Notes: generated by a model from the letters alone, not told the origin. A DNA stretch of 64,000 nucleotides from Streptomyces sp. NBC_01288 (GCF_035982055.1 NZ_CP108427.1:6261001-6325000), one strand, 5' to 3'; positions 44,295-53,799 are shown, counted from the first letter of the stretch. Made by a program: numbers and translations.

Positions 44295-47231
44295 TCACCG
44301 GACAGTGAAGGCCGCCATTCGCAACCCATTGCTCAAGACCAGATACACGTCCGTACGACCCTTCGCCGCACCTGACAGGTCGGCGGTCACCGTCTCATAG
44401 TCGTACGACGACGCCGTTCCGTCCGCGTGTGCCGTACCGACAAGGCTGCCGGTCGGAGAGCCGAGCCGGACCTCGATCGTGCCGGGGGACGTTCCGGCGA
44501 TGCGAGCCGTGAACTTCTTTACCCCCGCGCCCAATTGCGTATCCGCGAACTTCAGCCACGCCCCGTCCGCAGCCGCACCCACCGCCGTTCCGCTCGCCTT
44601 CGACTCGTCCACGAGGTGAATGCCGGAGTAGTCGTCGAAGTTCTCGGCGCGGGTGGTTCGGGACAGGTTCCGGGGTGGAATGGTCTCCCCGTGGACGCGC
44701 CAGGTCGTACGGGCGCGGATGTCCGCCGATGACGCCCCCGCCATGACGTCGTACGTGCCGCTTTCCACCGCCCATTTCGAGCGGGTGACGTCCCAGTGCG
44801 CGAGGTCCTTCTGCTGGATTTTCAGGCGGACTGTTTTTGTCTGGCCCGGTTTCAATGAAACCCGTTGGAAGGCTTTCAATTGCTTCAGGGGTTCTTTGTC
44901 GCGGGACGTTCGCTGGTGTGTGTAGAGCTGTACGACCTCGTCTCCCGCCCGCGTTCCCGTGTTGGTCACCGGGACCTCGTAGCCGCCGGCGACGGGCTTC
45001 AGGGCGCCGTAGCGGAAGGTCGTGTACGAGAGGCCGTAGCCGAAGGGGTAGAGCGGGGTGCCCTGGAAGTACTCGTACGTGCGGTCGGACTTGATGATGT
45101 CGTAGTCGAGGATCGACGGGAGGTCCGACTCCGAGCGGTACCAGGTCTGGGTGAGGCGGCCGGACGGGTTGACGTCGCCGTAGAGGACGTCGGCCAGGGC
45201 GTTGCCCGTCTCCTGGCCCGCGTGGGAGGTCCAGAGGAGGGCCGGGACTTCCTTCTGCAACGCGCCCAGCGTGGTGGGGTAGCTGTTCTCGACCACCACC
45301 ACCGTCTTCGGGTTGGCCGCGTGGACCGCCTTGACCAGGGACTCCTGGGTCGGGGCCAGAGCCATGTCGGTGCGGTCGTGGGCCTCGCGGCCGTTGATCG
45401 ACGGCATGGAGCCGACGACCACGACCGCCGTGTCCTTGCCCTTGACCGCCGCCACCGCGTCGGCGACTCCGCTGCGGACCACGTCCTTCGCGTAGTGCGC
45501 GGCCTGGTCCTCGGGGACCAGGCCCAGGGTGCCGTTCGCGTCGGTCGGGCCGAGGTAGAGGAGGCTCGACCACCAGGACTCCGACGTCTCGTAGCCCGCG
45601 TACTTCAGCAAGTACGTTCCGTCGTCCCGCTGTTCCAGCTTGAACTGCTGCTGGACGTACCAACCATTGGGCTGTGTCTGGTCGTTGACGAAGTTCGACC
45701 AGTTGTAGCCGACGTATTTGCCGTTGGCGGCCGAGCGCAGGGTGACGATGCCGGAGCCCCAGTCGAAGGCGTCGAACTGGGCCGCTGTTGTGGGGGTGTT
45801 GGTGGTCTCCTGCAAGGGGGCGCCGGTGTCGCCTGTGCCAGCCGTGACGTACTTGCCGGTTGCCGTGTCGCGCAGGGCGATGCGGTCCACGCCCTCGCTG
45901 GTGGACACCGCGGTGCCGAGTTTTGAGGAGATGCCCTGCGCCGGGGTGACGGCGTAGGGGAGTGTGCCCGAGTACCAGTCGGTGTAGAGGGTGTCGGCGA
46001 GCGGGCCGACCACGGCGACGTTCTTCGCCGGACCCGAGCCCGAACTCCTCAGTGGCAGCGCCCCGTTGTTCTTCAGCAGCACAGTCCCCTCGGCCGCCGC
46101 CTTGCGCGCCAGCTGCTGATGGGCCGGGCTGTTGATGACCGACGCGTCGATCGAGCCGTATTTGCCGCCGCCCGGGTCGAATTCACCGAGTCGGACGCGG
46201 ACGGAGAGGATGTGGGAGGCGGCCGCGTCGATGTCCGAGGGCTTCAACAGGCCTTGCTGGAGGGCTGAGTTGATGGCCGTCGTCGTCGGGCCGGGGTCGG
46301 CGCTGTTGTCCGTGAAGCTGTCTATGCCGGCCTTCAACGCGGCCGCGTCGCCCTCCGTGATGCTGGGGTAGTACTGCTGCGGGGTGACGAGGTTGCCGGG
46401 GGCGAAGGCGTCTGTGACGTTCAGCAGGGACTGGTCGGTCCATTTCCGTACGACGTCGTTCAGGTCCGGATTCACGGTGTTGGGGCGGCCGTTGACCAGG
46501 TTGTACGACGTCATCACGCCGGTCGCCGCGTTCGCCTCTATCGCCGGTTTGAAGGCGGCCTCGTCGTACTCCTTCTCCACCCGGGGGCGGAGATCGGAGG
46601 ACGTGGTCGCGCGGTCTACCTCGTTGTCGTAGGCGAGGTAGTGCTTGAGGGTGGGGGCCGTCTTGAGGTGGTTCGGGTCGCCGCCGGTCAGGCCCTCGCC
46701 GTAGGCCGTCGCCAGGGCGCCGGTGAGTTGCGGGTCCTCGCTGTAGCCCTCCTCGTTGCGGCCCCAGCGCGGGTCGCGGAGGAGGTTGACCACCGGGGCC
46801 CAGAGGTTCAACCCCCAGCCGTCCGGGCGCTGTTGCTGGAAGCCGCGCGCCTCGTCGCCGACCGCCGAGCCGACCTGCTCCATCAGCGCCGGGTCCCAGG
46901 TCGAGGCGAGTCCGATGGCCTGTGGGAAGACGGTGGCCCTGCCGAGCCAGGCGACGCCGTGCAGGGCCTCGGTGCCGGTGCGGAAGGACTGGATGCCGAG
47001 GCGCGGGATCGCGGGTTCGTACTGGTGGAGGAGGGAGATCTTCTCGTCGAGGGCCAGACGGGCGAGGAGGTCGTCAACGCGCTTGCTCACCGGGAGAGTT
47101 GGGTCGCGGAAGGGGTACGGGGTGTCGGCCGTCGCCGGGACCGTCGCTCCCAGGGCGGCGACCAGGGCGAAGGCGACGACGAGCGTGGTTCTGAGTCTTC
47201 TCGTGCTGTGTCTTCTTCTCTTGCCTCTCAT
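44295..47231 (-). CDS. Secreted multidomain GH3 beta-glycosidase
   Basis: Encodes 978 residues. A basic leader and Sec-type signal end near ATADTPYP (about residue 40). The GH3 N-terminal barrel includes DPRWGRNEEGYSEDP and the likely nucleophile Asp in LNVTDAFAPGN near 273. The GH3 C-terminal domain is split by an insert (about 448-548, IALRDTATGKYVTAG and LRSAANGKYVGYN) resembling fascin-like beta-trefoil repeats. An FnIII-like domain (750-830) and a CBM6-like domain (860-978) follow. It probably hydrolyses beta-linked glucosides or xylosides outside the cell. ATG 47231 has GAGGAG 7 nt upstream. It is downstream of lacI, GH31 and the importer. Confidence 0.9.
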   Translation of the reverse strand: MRGKRRRHSTRRLRTTLVVAFALVAALGATVPATADTPYPFRDPTLPVSKRVDDLLARLALDEKISLLHQYEPAIPRLGIQSFRTGTEALHGVAWLGRATVFPQAIGLASTWDPALMEQVGSAVGDEARGFQQQRPDGWGLNLWAPVVNLLRDPRWGRNEEGYSEDPQLTGALATAYGEGLTGGDPNHLKTAPTLKHYLAYDNEVDRATTSSDLRPRVEKEYDEAAFKPAIEANAATGVMTSYNLVNGRPNTVNPDLNDVVRKWTDQSLLNVTDAFAPGNLVTPQQYYPSITEGDAAALKAGIDSFTDNSADPGPTTTAINSALQQGLLKPSDIDAAASHILSVRVRLGEFDPGGGKYGSIDASVINSPAHQQLARKAAAEGTVLLKNNGALPLRSSGSGPAKNVAVVGPLADTLYTDWYSGTLPYAVTPAQGISSKLGTAVSTSEGVDRIALRDTATGKYVTAGTGDTGAPLQETTNTPTTAAQFDAFDWGSGIVTLRSAANGKYVGYNWSNFVNDQTQPNGWYVQQQFKLEQRDDGTYLLKYAGYETSESWWSSLLYLGPTDANGTLGLVPEDQAAHYAKDVVRSGVADAVAAVKGKDTAVVVVGSMPSINGREAHDRTDMALAPTQESLVKAVHAANPKTVVVVENSYPTTLGALQKEVPALLWTSHAGQETGNALADVLYGDVNPSGRLTQTWYRSESDLPSILDYDIIKSDRTYEYFQGTPLYPFGYGLSYTTFRYGALKPVAGGYEVPVTNTGTRAGDEVVQLYTHQRTSRDKEPLKQLKAFQRVSLKPGQTKTVRLKIQQKDLAHWDVTRSKWAVESGTYDVMAGASSADIRARTTWRVHGETIPPRNLSRTTRAENFDDYSGIHLVDESKASGTAVGAAADGAWLKFADTQLGAGVKKFTARIAGTSPGTIEVRLGSPTGSLVGTAHADGTASSYDYETVTADLSGAAKGRTDVYLVLSNGLRMAAFTVR

Positions 47232-47285
47232 GTCGCGGCTCCTCAAGTAGGGCCTTGCCTGCGGGCATTACGGAACTCGGAGACC

Positions 47286-48296
47286 TCAGGGCGCGTTGCG
47301 CGGTGCCGTGCTCGCGCGCTCCGTCAGCCGGGGGGACAGGAACGTCGCGTCGGGCACGGTCTTGCCGCCCAGCTTCTGCATCAGCAACTCGACGGCCCGC
47401 GCGCCCAGTTCGGCGGTCGGCAGCGCCACCGACGTGACCGGGACCCGTACGGACTCGGCGAGTTCGTCGGGGCAGATCGCGGTGATCGACAGGTCGCCGG
47501 GGACGCGCAGTCCGAGCTGCTCGAAGGCGTCGATGAGGGGTTCCAGGAGGGGTTCGTTGTGGACGACGACTCCGGTCAACGCGGGCTGCTTACGCAGTAG
47601 TTGCTCCGCTACGGCGGCCGCGGCGCCCGGTGCCGCCTCGCAGGGGTGGACGGAGGAGGCGAGCCGGTTGCGGTCGGCGGCGGCCGTGAAGCCCTGAACG
47701 ACCCGCTGGGCGAAGGCGGTTCCGCGGATGTACACCTCGGGCGGTGAGCCGACGAGGGCGACGACCCGGTGGCCGAGGCCCGCGAGGCGTTCCACGCACA
47801 GTTCACCGGCCGCCTTGAAGTCGAGGTCGATACAGGTCAGCCCGTCCGCCTCGGCGGGGAAGCCGATCATCACGGACGGCCGGTCCAGGGAACGGAGCAA
47901 CGGCAGTCGGGGGTCGTCGAGTTGTACGTCCATCACGATCATCGCGTCGACGAGTGCCGTGTCCGCGACCCGTCGCAGTCCCTCCTCGCCCTCCTCCTGG
48001 GTGAGCAGCAGCACGTCGTGGTCGTGGCGGCGGGCGGTGGTCACCACGGAGACCGCGAACTGCATGACGACCGGGACGTGGATGCCGGTCCGTAAGGGGA
48101 TCACCAGGGCGAGGACATTGGACCGGCTGCTGGCCAGGGCGCGGGCGCCGGCGTGCGGGCGGTAGCCCAGCTCGCGGATGGACGCCTCGACGCGCAGCCG
48201 GGTCTCCTCGGAGATCGGGCGCTTGCCGCTCAGGGCGTACGACACGGTGCTGGGGGAGACGCCGGCGTGCCGGGCCACATCCGTGATCTTCACCAT
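47286..48296 (-). CDS. LacI-family regulator of the sugar cassette
   Basis: Encodes 336 residues. The N-terminal helix-turn-helix is KITDVARHAGVSPSTVSYALSGKRPISEETR, followed by the hinge helix and a periplasmic-binding-like effector domain with LSITAICPDELAESV near its C-terminal end. Its ATG overlaps the GH31 stop (TGATG), so it is co-translated with the enzymes it probably controls. Two palindromes in front of the binding-protein gene are the likely targets, released by an oligosaccharide inducer. The frame continues upstream over the GH31 gene but there is only a shadow. The GH3 gene begins 54 bp downstream. Confidence 0.94.
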   Translation of the reverse strand: MVKITDVARHAGVSPSTVSYALSGKRPISEETRLRVEASIRELGYRPHAGARALASSRSNVLALVIPLRTGIHVPVVMQFAVSVVTTARRHDHDVLLLTQEEGEEGLRRVADTALVDAMIVMDVQLDDPRLPLLRSLDRPSVMIGFPAEADGLTCIDLDFKAAGELCVERLAGLGHRVVALVGSPPEVYIRGTAFAQRVVQGFTAAADRNRLASSVHPCEAAPGAAAAVAEQLLRKQPALTGVVVHNEPLLEPLIDAFEQLGLRVPGDLSITAICPDELAESVRVPVTSVALPTAELGARAVELLMQKLGGKTVPDATFLSPRLTERASTAPRNAP

Positions 48297-50536
48297 CAGC
48301 CCAGCTCCAGGGTCAGGAACCCGCTGCCCGACTTCGACCGCGAACCGGCGGCCAGCGCCCACGAGATGGACGGATCGCTGCAAGATGCCCGGAGCGTGTC
48401 CCCTTCCCGTACGACGGTGAAGGTCACCTCGCCGACCGGCACGGTCACCTGCGCGCCCCGTCCCAGGTCGTACGCCCGCAGGGTGACGCCGTCCGTGTAG
48501 TCGTAGTCGGGCCGGTCGGACACCGCGCCGACCGGGAGCACCGCGCCGGGCCGGACCAGGAGCGGCACGCTGTCGAAGCCGTGCTTCTCGCGCACCCAGC
48601 GCGGTCCGGTGACCGTCCGGCCGGTGAGGTAGTGGGTCCAGGTGCCCTCGGGGACGTAGTACGAGACGTCCCCGTCGTCGCTGAACACCGGCGCGACCAG
48701 CAGGTCCGGGCCGAGCATGTACTGCCGTTCCAGGTGCGCGCACCCGGGGTCGTCCGGGAACTCCAGGACCATCGCCCGCATCATCGGCACGCCCTCGGCG
48801 GAGGCGGTGCGCGCGGTCTCGTAGAGGTACGGCATGAGGCTCAGTTTCAGGCGGGTGAACTGCCGTAGTACGTCCACGGATTCCTCGTCGAAGAGCCACG
48901 GGACGCGGTACGACGAGCTGCCGTGCAGGCGGCTGTGGGAGGACAACAGGCCGAAGGCCAGCCACCGTTTGAAGAGGGCGGGGGTCGGGGTGCCCTCGAA
49001 GCCGCCGATGTCGTGGCTCCAGTAGCCGAAGCCGGAGAGGCCGAGCGAGAGGCCGCCGCGCAGCGACTCGGCCATCGACTCGTACGTCGCCTCGCAGTCG
49101 CCGCCCCAGTGAACGGGGTACTTCTGGCTGCCGGTTGTGGCCGAGCGGGCGAAGACGACCGCCTCTCCCTCGCCCCGGTGTTTGCGCAGGACGTCGAAGA
49201 CGGTGCGGTTGTAGAGGTAGGTGTAGTAGTTGTGCATCCGCTCGGGGTCGGCGCCGTCCGCGTAGGCCACATCGACGGGGACGCGCTCGCCGAAGTCGGT
49301 CTTGAAGCAGTCGACGCCCTGCGCGAGGAGCGCCTCCAGCTTTCCGGCGTACCAGTCGCGGGCGGCCGGGCTGGTGAAGTCGACCAGGGCCATGCCGGGT
49401 TGCCACAGGTCCCACTGCCAGACGCTGCCGTCCGGTCGGCGGAGGAGGTGACCGAGTGCCTTGCCCTCGGCGAAGAGTGGGGAGCGCTGGGCGATGTACG
49501 GGTTGATCCAGACGCTGATGTGGAGGCCTTTGGCCTTGAGCCGGGTGAGCATGCCCTCCGGGTCGGGGAAGACCCTCGGGTCCCACTGGAAGTCGCACCA
49601 GTTGAACTCGCGCATCCAGAAACAGTCGAAGTGGAAGACGGAGAGCGGGAGTTCGCGCTCCCGCATGCCCTCGATGAACGACGTCACCGTCTCCTCGTCG
49701 TAGGAGGTGGTGAAGGACGTCGACAGCCACAGTCCGAACGACCAGGCGGGCGGGAGTGCCGGGCGGCCGGTGAGGGCGGAGTACTTGCGGAGGATGTCCT
49801 TGGGGGTGGGGCCGTAAATGACGTAGTACGTCAACTGCTGGCTCTCCACGCTGAATTGGACCCGGGAGACCGCCTCCGAGCCGACCTCGAAGGACACCTT
49901 TCCGGGGTGGTTGACGAAGACGCCGTAGCCCGCGTCGGTCAGGTAGAAGGGGATGTTCTTGTAGGCCTGTTCGGTGGCGGTGCCGCCGTCGGCGTTCCAC
50001 ATGTCGACGACCTGGCCGTTCTTGACGAGCGGGCCGAAGCGTTCGCCAAGTCCGTAGACGGAGGTGCCCACTTGGAGTCCGAGCTGCTCGCGGAGGTAGT
50101 GGGCGCCGGTCGCGTCGCGCATGATGCCCATGCCCTTGGGGCCGCTGCTCGTGAGGGTGCGGCCGTGGGCGAGGAAGTCGACGTGCCAGGGGCCGGTACG
50201 GGCCACCTTGACCGAGAGCGCGCCGGAGGTGAGGGTCGCGTGCTCGTCGTCGTAGGAGGTGTGTACGGCAAACTCCTCCTTCCGCACGTCGAATTGGGGG
50301 CCGCGCGGCTGTTCCCCCTCGAAGTGGGTGAAGGTGACGCCGATGATGTCGGGCATCGGGGCGTGGGCGCTGATCGTCACGACCGGTCCCTTCAACAGGT
50401 CGCCGCGGTGGCGGATCGGCATGGTCGGCGCGTGGATCTCCAACGCCCCGTCCGGAGCGGTGACATCGAGGACCTCGACCGGGTGGGCGGCGGTGACGCC
50501 CTCGCGCAGCAGCCAGTAGCCGTCGGTGAACTTCAT
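48296..50536 (-). CDS. GH31 alpha-xylosidase / alpha-glucosidase (YicI-like)
   Basis: Encodes 746 residues. The nucleophile Asp is in DCFKTDFGERVP near residue 415, and the acid/base region HWGGDCEATYESM is near 477. The positions match YicI-type alpha-xylosidases (416 and 482 in E. coli, from memory). The N-terminal beta-sandwich and GH31 barrel (LPPAWSFGLWLSTSF) are complete. There is no signal peptide, so the enzyme works in the cytoplasm on imported oligosaccharides, perhaps xyloglucan fragments. ATG 50536 lies 15 bp after the permease stop. It is part of a five-gene minus-strand operon and overlaps the LacI gene. Confidence 0.93.
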   Translation of the reverse strand: MKFTDGYWLLREGVTAAHPVEVLDVTAPDGALEIHAPTMPIRHRGDLLKGPVVTISAHAPMPDIIGVTFTHFEGEQPRGPQFDVRKEEFAVHTSYDDEHATLTSGALSVKVARTGPWHVDFLAHGRTLTSSGPKGMGIMRDATGAHYLREQLGLQVGTSVYGLGERFGPLVKNGQVVDMWNADGGTATEQAYKNIPFYLTDAGYGVFVNHPGKVSFEVGSEAVSRVQFSVESQQLTYYVIYGPTPKDILRKYSALTGRPALPPAWSFGLWLSTSFTTSYDEETVTSFIEGMRERELPLSVFHFDCFWMREFNWCDFQWDPRVFPDPEGMLTRLKAKGLHISVWINPYIAQRSPLFAEGKALGHLLRRPDGSVWQWDLWQPGMALVDFTSPAARDWYAGKLEALLAQGVDCFKTDFGERVPVDVAYADGADPERMHNYYTYLYNRTVFDVLRKHRGEGEAVVFARSATTGSQKYPVHWGGDCEATYESMAESLRGGLSLGLSGFGYWSHDIGGFEGTPTPALFKRWLAFGLLSSHSRLHGSSSYRVPWLFDEESVDVLRQFTRLKLSLMPYLYETARTASAEGVPMMRAMVLEFPDDPGCAHLERQYMLGPDLLVAPVFSDDGDVSYYVPEGTWTHYLTGRTVTGPRWVREKHGFDSVPLLVRPGAVLPVGAVSDRPDYDYTDGVTLRAYDLGRGAQVTVPVGEVTFTVVREGDTLRASCSDPSISWALAAGSRSKSGSGFLTLELG

Positions 50537-50551
50537 GTGGGGGTCCCCTTA

Positions 50552-51376
50552 CTACTTGACGGCACCCACGGCGATGCCGCGTGTGAGGGTCCGCTGGAAG
50601 ACGAGGAAGAAGACGATGGCGGGCAACACACCGAGCAGGGCAGCCGCGTTGGTCATCGTGGCGTCCATCAGGCGCTGGCCCTGGAGGACGCCGAGGGCCA
50701 CCGACACGGTCTGGTTGTCGTTGGAGATCAGCATGACGAGGGGGAGCAGGAACTCGTTCCAGGTCCAGATGAAGAAGAAGACCAGCAGGACGCCGATCGT
50801 GGGGCGGCTGACCGGGACCACGATCCGCCACAGCACCTGCCACTTGTTGGCGCCGTCGATCCGGGCCGCTTCGAGGATCTCGCGGGGGAACTGGCCGAGC
50901 ACGGAGGAGAGGAGATACGTGCCGAACGCCGCCTGGATCACCGTGAAGACGATGATGACGCTCAACCTCGTGTCGTAGAGGCCGACTTGCTTGCTCAGGT
51001 AGTAGATCGGGTAGACCAGCGCCTCCTGCGGCAGCATGTTGGCGAGGACGAAGAACGCCAGGACCCAAGTACGGCCCTTGATACGGCCGATGCCGATCGC
51101 GTACGCGTTGAGGACGGAGAGCGCGGCGGCGAGGAGGGCCACCGAGCCGCTGATCAAAGCCGAGTTGAAGAGTTTCTGGCCATAGTCGACGCGCTGCCAG
51201 AAGTCCTTGAGGCCGTCCAGGTAGAGGCCCTTGGGGAGGCTGAGCGGGCCGTGTTCGGAGTACTCGGCCGGTGACTTCACGGCGTTGACCACGACGATCA
51301 GGAACGGCACGACCATGAAGAGGGCCGCGAGGCACAGGGCGATCAGTACGGGGTAGCGGCGCAGGGCGGTCGTCAT
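50552..51376 (-). CDS. Sugar ABC transporter permease (MalG-like), second cassette
   Basis: Encodes 274 residues with six membrane helices. The EAA loop is QFPREILEAARIDGANKWQVLWRIVVPVSRPTIG, and the protein ends TRGIAVGAVK as in CUT1 inner-membrane components. It imports the substrate of GH31 with the adjacent permease. Start ATG 51376 overlaps the upstream stop (ATGA); the open frame before it belongs to shadow sequence. No ATPase gene is present, so a global MsiK-like ATPase is assumed. Confidence 0.93.
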   Translation of the reverse strand: MTTALRRYPVLIALCLAALFMVVPFLIVVVNAVKSPAEYSEHGPLSLPKGLYLDGLKDFWQRVDYGQKLFNSALISGSVALLAAALSVLNAYAIGIGRIKGRTWVLAFFVLANMLPQEALVYPIYYLSKQVGLYDTRLSVIIVFTVIQAAFGTYLLSSVLGQFPREILEAARIDGANKWQVLWRIVVPVSRPTIGVLLVFFFIWTWNEFLLPLVMLISNDNQTVSVALGVLQGQRLMDATMTNAAALLGVLPAIVFFLVFQRTLTRGIAVGAVK

Positions 51377-52350
51377 GTGCGGGCCCCTTCCTCGGCGTCC
51401 TCCGCGCGGGTCTGGAGTTTCAGGAAGGCGAGGGAGAGCACCAGGATGATCACCGTCAACACCGTTGATATCGCGGCTCCGTAGCCGACCTGGGTCTTCT
51501 CGAAGAACGTGGTGAAGGAGAAGTAGGACGGGACATCGGTCGCGCCGCCCGGGCCGCCCTTCGTGAGGACGTACACCGCGCCGAACACCTTGAGCGCGGC
51601 GATCGTGCACCAGGTGAGGACGACGTATATCTCCGGGCGGATCTGCGGCAGCGTGATGTGCCAGAAGCGGCGCCACCAGCCCGCGCCGTCCAGCTCGGCC
51701 GCCTCGTAGAGCTGGGGGTCCACACGTTGCAGGCCGGCCATGAACACCACGAGCGGGAAGCCGAGTTGGACCCAGACCATGACGCCCATGACGCTGTAGA
51801 GCGCGATGTCCGGGTCGCCCAGCCAGTCCTGCTGCCAGGAGCCCAACCCGACTGCTTTCAACAGGGCGTTGAGGGAGCCGTTGTCGGGGGCGAGGATCCA
51901 GCTCCAGACGATGCCGGCGACCGCGATCGGGAGCACCTGGGGGAGGTAGAAGCAGGCGCGGAGGATCGCGGCGATGCGGGTGCCGAAGTGTTTGGCTATG
52001 TAGTCGAACAGGGCGGCGGCCAGGACGAGTCCGACCAGTGTCGGTACGGCTGCCATGGCCACGACCATGAACAGGCTGTGGCGGAAGGACGCCCAGAACT
52101 CCGAATCGCCCAGCAGGTCACGGTAGTTGGCGAGGCCGGTCCACTTGGGGTCGCCCACGCCCTGCCAACTCGTGAAGCTCACGGCCGTGTTCATCAGGAA
52201 GGGGATGACGATCACGGCGAGGGCGGCGAGGGCGCCGGGGAGGAGGAAGAGGGCGTAGGAGTTGCGGGGGTGGGGGCTACGAGGGTTGCGCGGGCCGGGG
52301 TGCCGGTTCTTGCGGGTGGCCCGCGCGCCCTTCTCGACGGTGACCGTCAT
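51373..52350 (-). CDS. Sugar ABC transporter permease (MalF-like), second cassette
   Basis: Encodes 325 residues. A basic N-terminal tail precedes six helices, and the EAA-type loop is RVDPQLYEAAELDGAGWWRRFWHITLPQIRPE. GGPGGATDV is typical of the last extracytoplasmic region in this group. Unlike the permease at 27327-28667 it has no inserted domain. Its ATG overlaps the stop of the binding-protein gene by 4 nt, and its own stop overlaps the next start, showing tight coupling. Confidence 0.93.
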   Translation of the reverse strand: MTVTVEKGARATRKNRHPGPRNPRSPHPRNSYALFLLPGALAALAVIVIPFLMNTAVSFTSWQGVGDPKWTGLANYRDLLGDSEFWASFRHSLFMVVAMAAVPTLVGLVLAAALFDYIAKHFGTRIAAILRACFYLPQVLPIAVAGIVWSWILAPDNGSLNALLKAVGLGSWQQDWLGDPDIALYSVMGVMVWVQLGFPLVVFMAGLQRVDPQLYEAAELDGAGWWRRFWHITLPQIRPEIYVVLTWCTIAALKVFGAVYVLTKGGPGGATDVPSYFSFTTFFEKTQVGYGAAISTVLTVIILVLSLAFLKLQTRAEDAEEGART

Positions 52351-53639
52351 GTCGACGGGACGCCCTTGTCGTACGCCTTCTGGAGGTTGCTGAGATAGGC
52401 GTCGGGCTTCTCGCTGTTCGTGATCAGCTTCTGGGTCTCGGAGACGAGGACGTCGTAGAAGCCGGGGACCGGCCAGTCCGGGTAGAAGGCCAGGCCGTCA
52501 CGGGCGGAGACGGTGTTGAAGTTGGCGATGAGTTCCTTGGACTTGGGGTCGGTGATCGCGGAGGTGTCGGCCGCGACCGGGATGCCGCCCTTGTTGCCCA
52601 TCAGGTTCTGGATCTTCTTCGACAGGGTGATGTCGATGAAGTCGTAGGCGAGTTGCTTGTTCTTGGCGCCCTTGGGGACGACCCAGATGTTGCCGCCGGA
52701 GCCGAGGGTGAGGTTCGAGCCGGGCCAAAGCGTCGTGTCCCAGTCGAACTTGGCCTCCGTCTGGAAGCGGCCGTACCACCAGCTGCCGGAGAAGAGGATC
52801 GGGGCCTTGCCCTGGATCCAGGAGACTCCGGCGTCCTCGGCCTTGGTGGAGCTGGAGGTCTTGGCGATGTAGCCCTTCTTCACCCAGTCGGCGAAGGTCG
52901 TCGCCGCGTAGGTCCAGGCCGGGTCGTGGAAGTCCGTCTTGCCCTTGTACAGCTCGTACTTGTCGACCCAGGCGCGGTCGGCCTTCGAGAGAGCCAGTTG
53001 GTAGAGGTACTGCTGGGCCACGTACTCGGCGCCGGCGTTGGCGAGGGGGGTGATGCCCTTCGCCTTGAACTCGCCCAAGGCGGTGGTCAGTTCGTCGAAC
53101 GTCTTCGGCTCGGCGATCTTGTACTTCTTGAAGAGGGCCTTGTTGTAGTAGACCATCGTGTACTCGCCGTAGTCGGTGACGCCGTACCACTTGCCGGAGC
53201 CCATCACTCCGTCGGTGTTGTAGACGTCTGTCGTGCCTACGCTCGCCGGGATCTTCTTGTCCCAGCCGCGCTTCGTCGCCTCGGCGGTGAGGTCTGTGAG
53301 CAGGCCTTGTTTCGAGAGCAGGCCTGCCGTCGCGTTGCCCTTGTTGTACTCCATGATGTCTGGCGCGTCCGAGGAGTTGAGGACCATGGGGGCCGTCTTC
53401 TGGATCTGCTCGAAGCCCTTTTCCTCGAACTTGACCTTGACGCCCGGGTGTTGGGCCTCGAACTCCTTGATGGCCTCGTTCCAGGCGACGCCCATCGCGC
53501 TGTCGGGGCCCTCGTAGTGCCAGAGCTTGAGGGTTTTGCTGTCCGAGGAGTTGGTGTCGGAGCCGCCGCAGGAGGTGAGGAGCAGGGATCCGGTGAGGAT
53601 CAGTGCGGCTGTCGTTGCTCGCCGTGGTGTCGTCAGCAT
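52347..53639 (-). CDS. Extracellular sugar-binding lipoprotein, second cassette
   Basis: Encodes 430 residues with a signal peptide and lipobox LLTSC (Cys near residue 24). The mature part has KLWHYEGPDSAMGVAWNEA and the SBP_bac_1 fold with aromatic residues that line sugar pockets (SGSWWYGRF). It captures oligosaccharides for the two permeases downstream. ATG 53639 has GGAGG 6 nt upstream. It is the first gene of the operon and is preceded by a good promoter and two palindromic operators. Confidence 0.94.
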   Translation of the reverse strand: MLTTPRRATTAALILTGSLLLTSCGGSDTNSSDSKTLKLWHYEGPDSAMGVAWNEAIKEFEAQHPGVKVKFEEKGFEQIQKTAPMVLNSSDAPDIMEYNKGNATAGLLSKQGLLTDLTAEATKRGWDKKIPASVGTTDVYNTDGVMGSGKWYGVTDYGEYTMVYYNKALFKKYKIAEPKTFDELTTALGEFKAKGITPLANAGAEYVAQQYLYQLALSKADRAWVDKYELYKGKTDFHDPAWTYAATTFADWVKKGYIAKTSSSTKAEDAGVSWIQGKAPILFSGSWWYGRFQTEAKFDWDTTLWPGSNLTLGSGGNIWVVPKGAKNKQLAYDFIDITLSKKIQNLMGNKGGIPVAADTSAITDPKSKELIANFNTVSARDGLAFYPDWPVPGFYDVLVSETQKLITNSEKPDAYLSNLQKAYDKGVPST

Positions 53640-53666
53640 CCAGTGCCTCCAGGGGAGTCGGAGGGG

Positions 53667-53682
53667 GTCGAATCGATTCGAC
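53667..53682. promoter_or_regulatory. LacI-type operator 1
   Basis: GTCGAATCGATTCGAC is a perfect 16-bp palindrome in the leader of the sugar operon, 28 bp upstream of the start codon. Its CG-centred design matches LacI-family operators. Confidence 0.85.
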
Positions 53683-53690
53683 GAGGGGCG

Positions 53691-53704
53691 TCGAAGCGCT
53701 TCGA
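53691..53704. promoter_or_regulatory. LacI-type operator 2
   Basis: TCGAAGCGCTTCGA is a perfect 14-bp palindrome, centred 23 bp from operator 1 and located at the predicted transcription start. A weaker relative (caagcggttcga, 53761-53772) lies upstream of the -35 box. Confidence 0.85.
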
Positions 53705-53710
53705 TGGAGG

Positions 53711-53739
53711 AAGGTATGTAGGGGCTGTGAGGGCGTCAA
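53711..53739 (-). promoter_or_regulatory. Promoter of the binding-protein/permease/GH31/LacI operon
   Basis: On the minus strand TTGACG (53739-53734) and TACCTT (53716-53711) are separated by exactly 17 bp, a good sigma-70-type (HrdB) promoter. The start would be near 53704, inside operator 2, so the repressor would block initiation or early elongation. Confidence 0.7.
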
Positions 53740-53799
53740 TGGGTGCGGCAGGGATTGGGGCAAGCGGTTCGATGAGTTTGTGTGTCGGGTGCGGGTGCG

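Noticed and set aside
47286..51335. 1349-residue frame joining LacI to an N-terminal extension
   Set aside because: Only the last 336 residues are LacI. The rest lies over GH31 and permease genes in a different frame and is Arg/Pro-rich noise.
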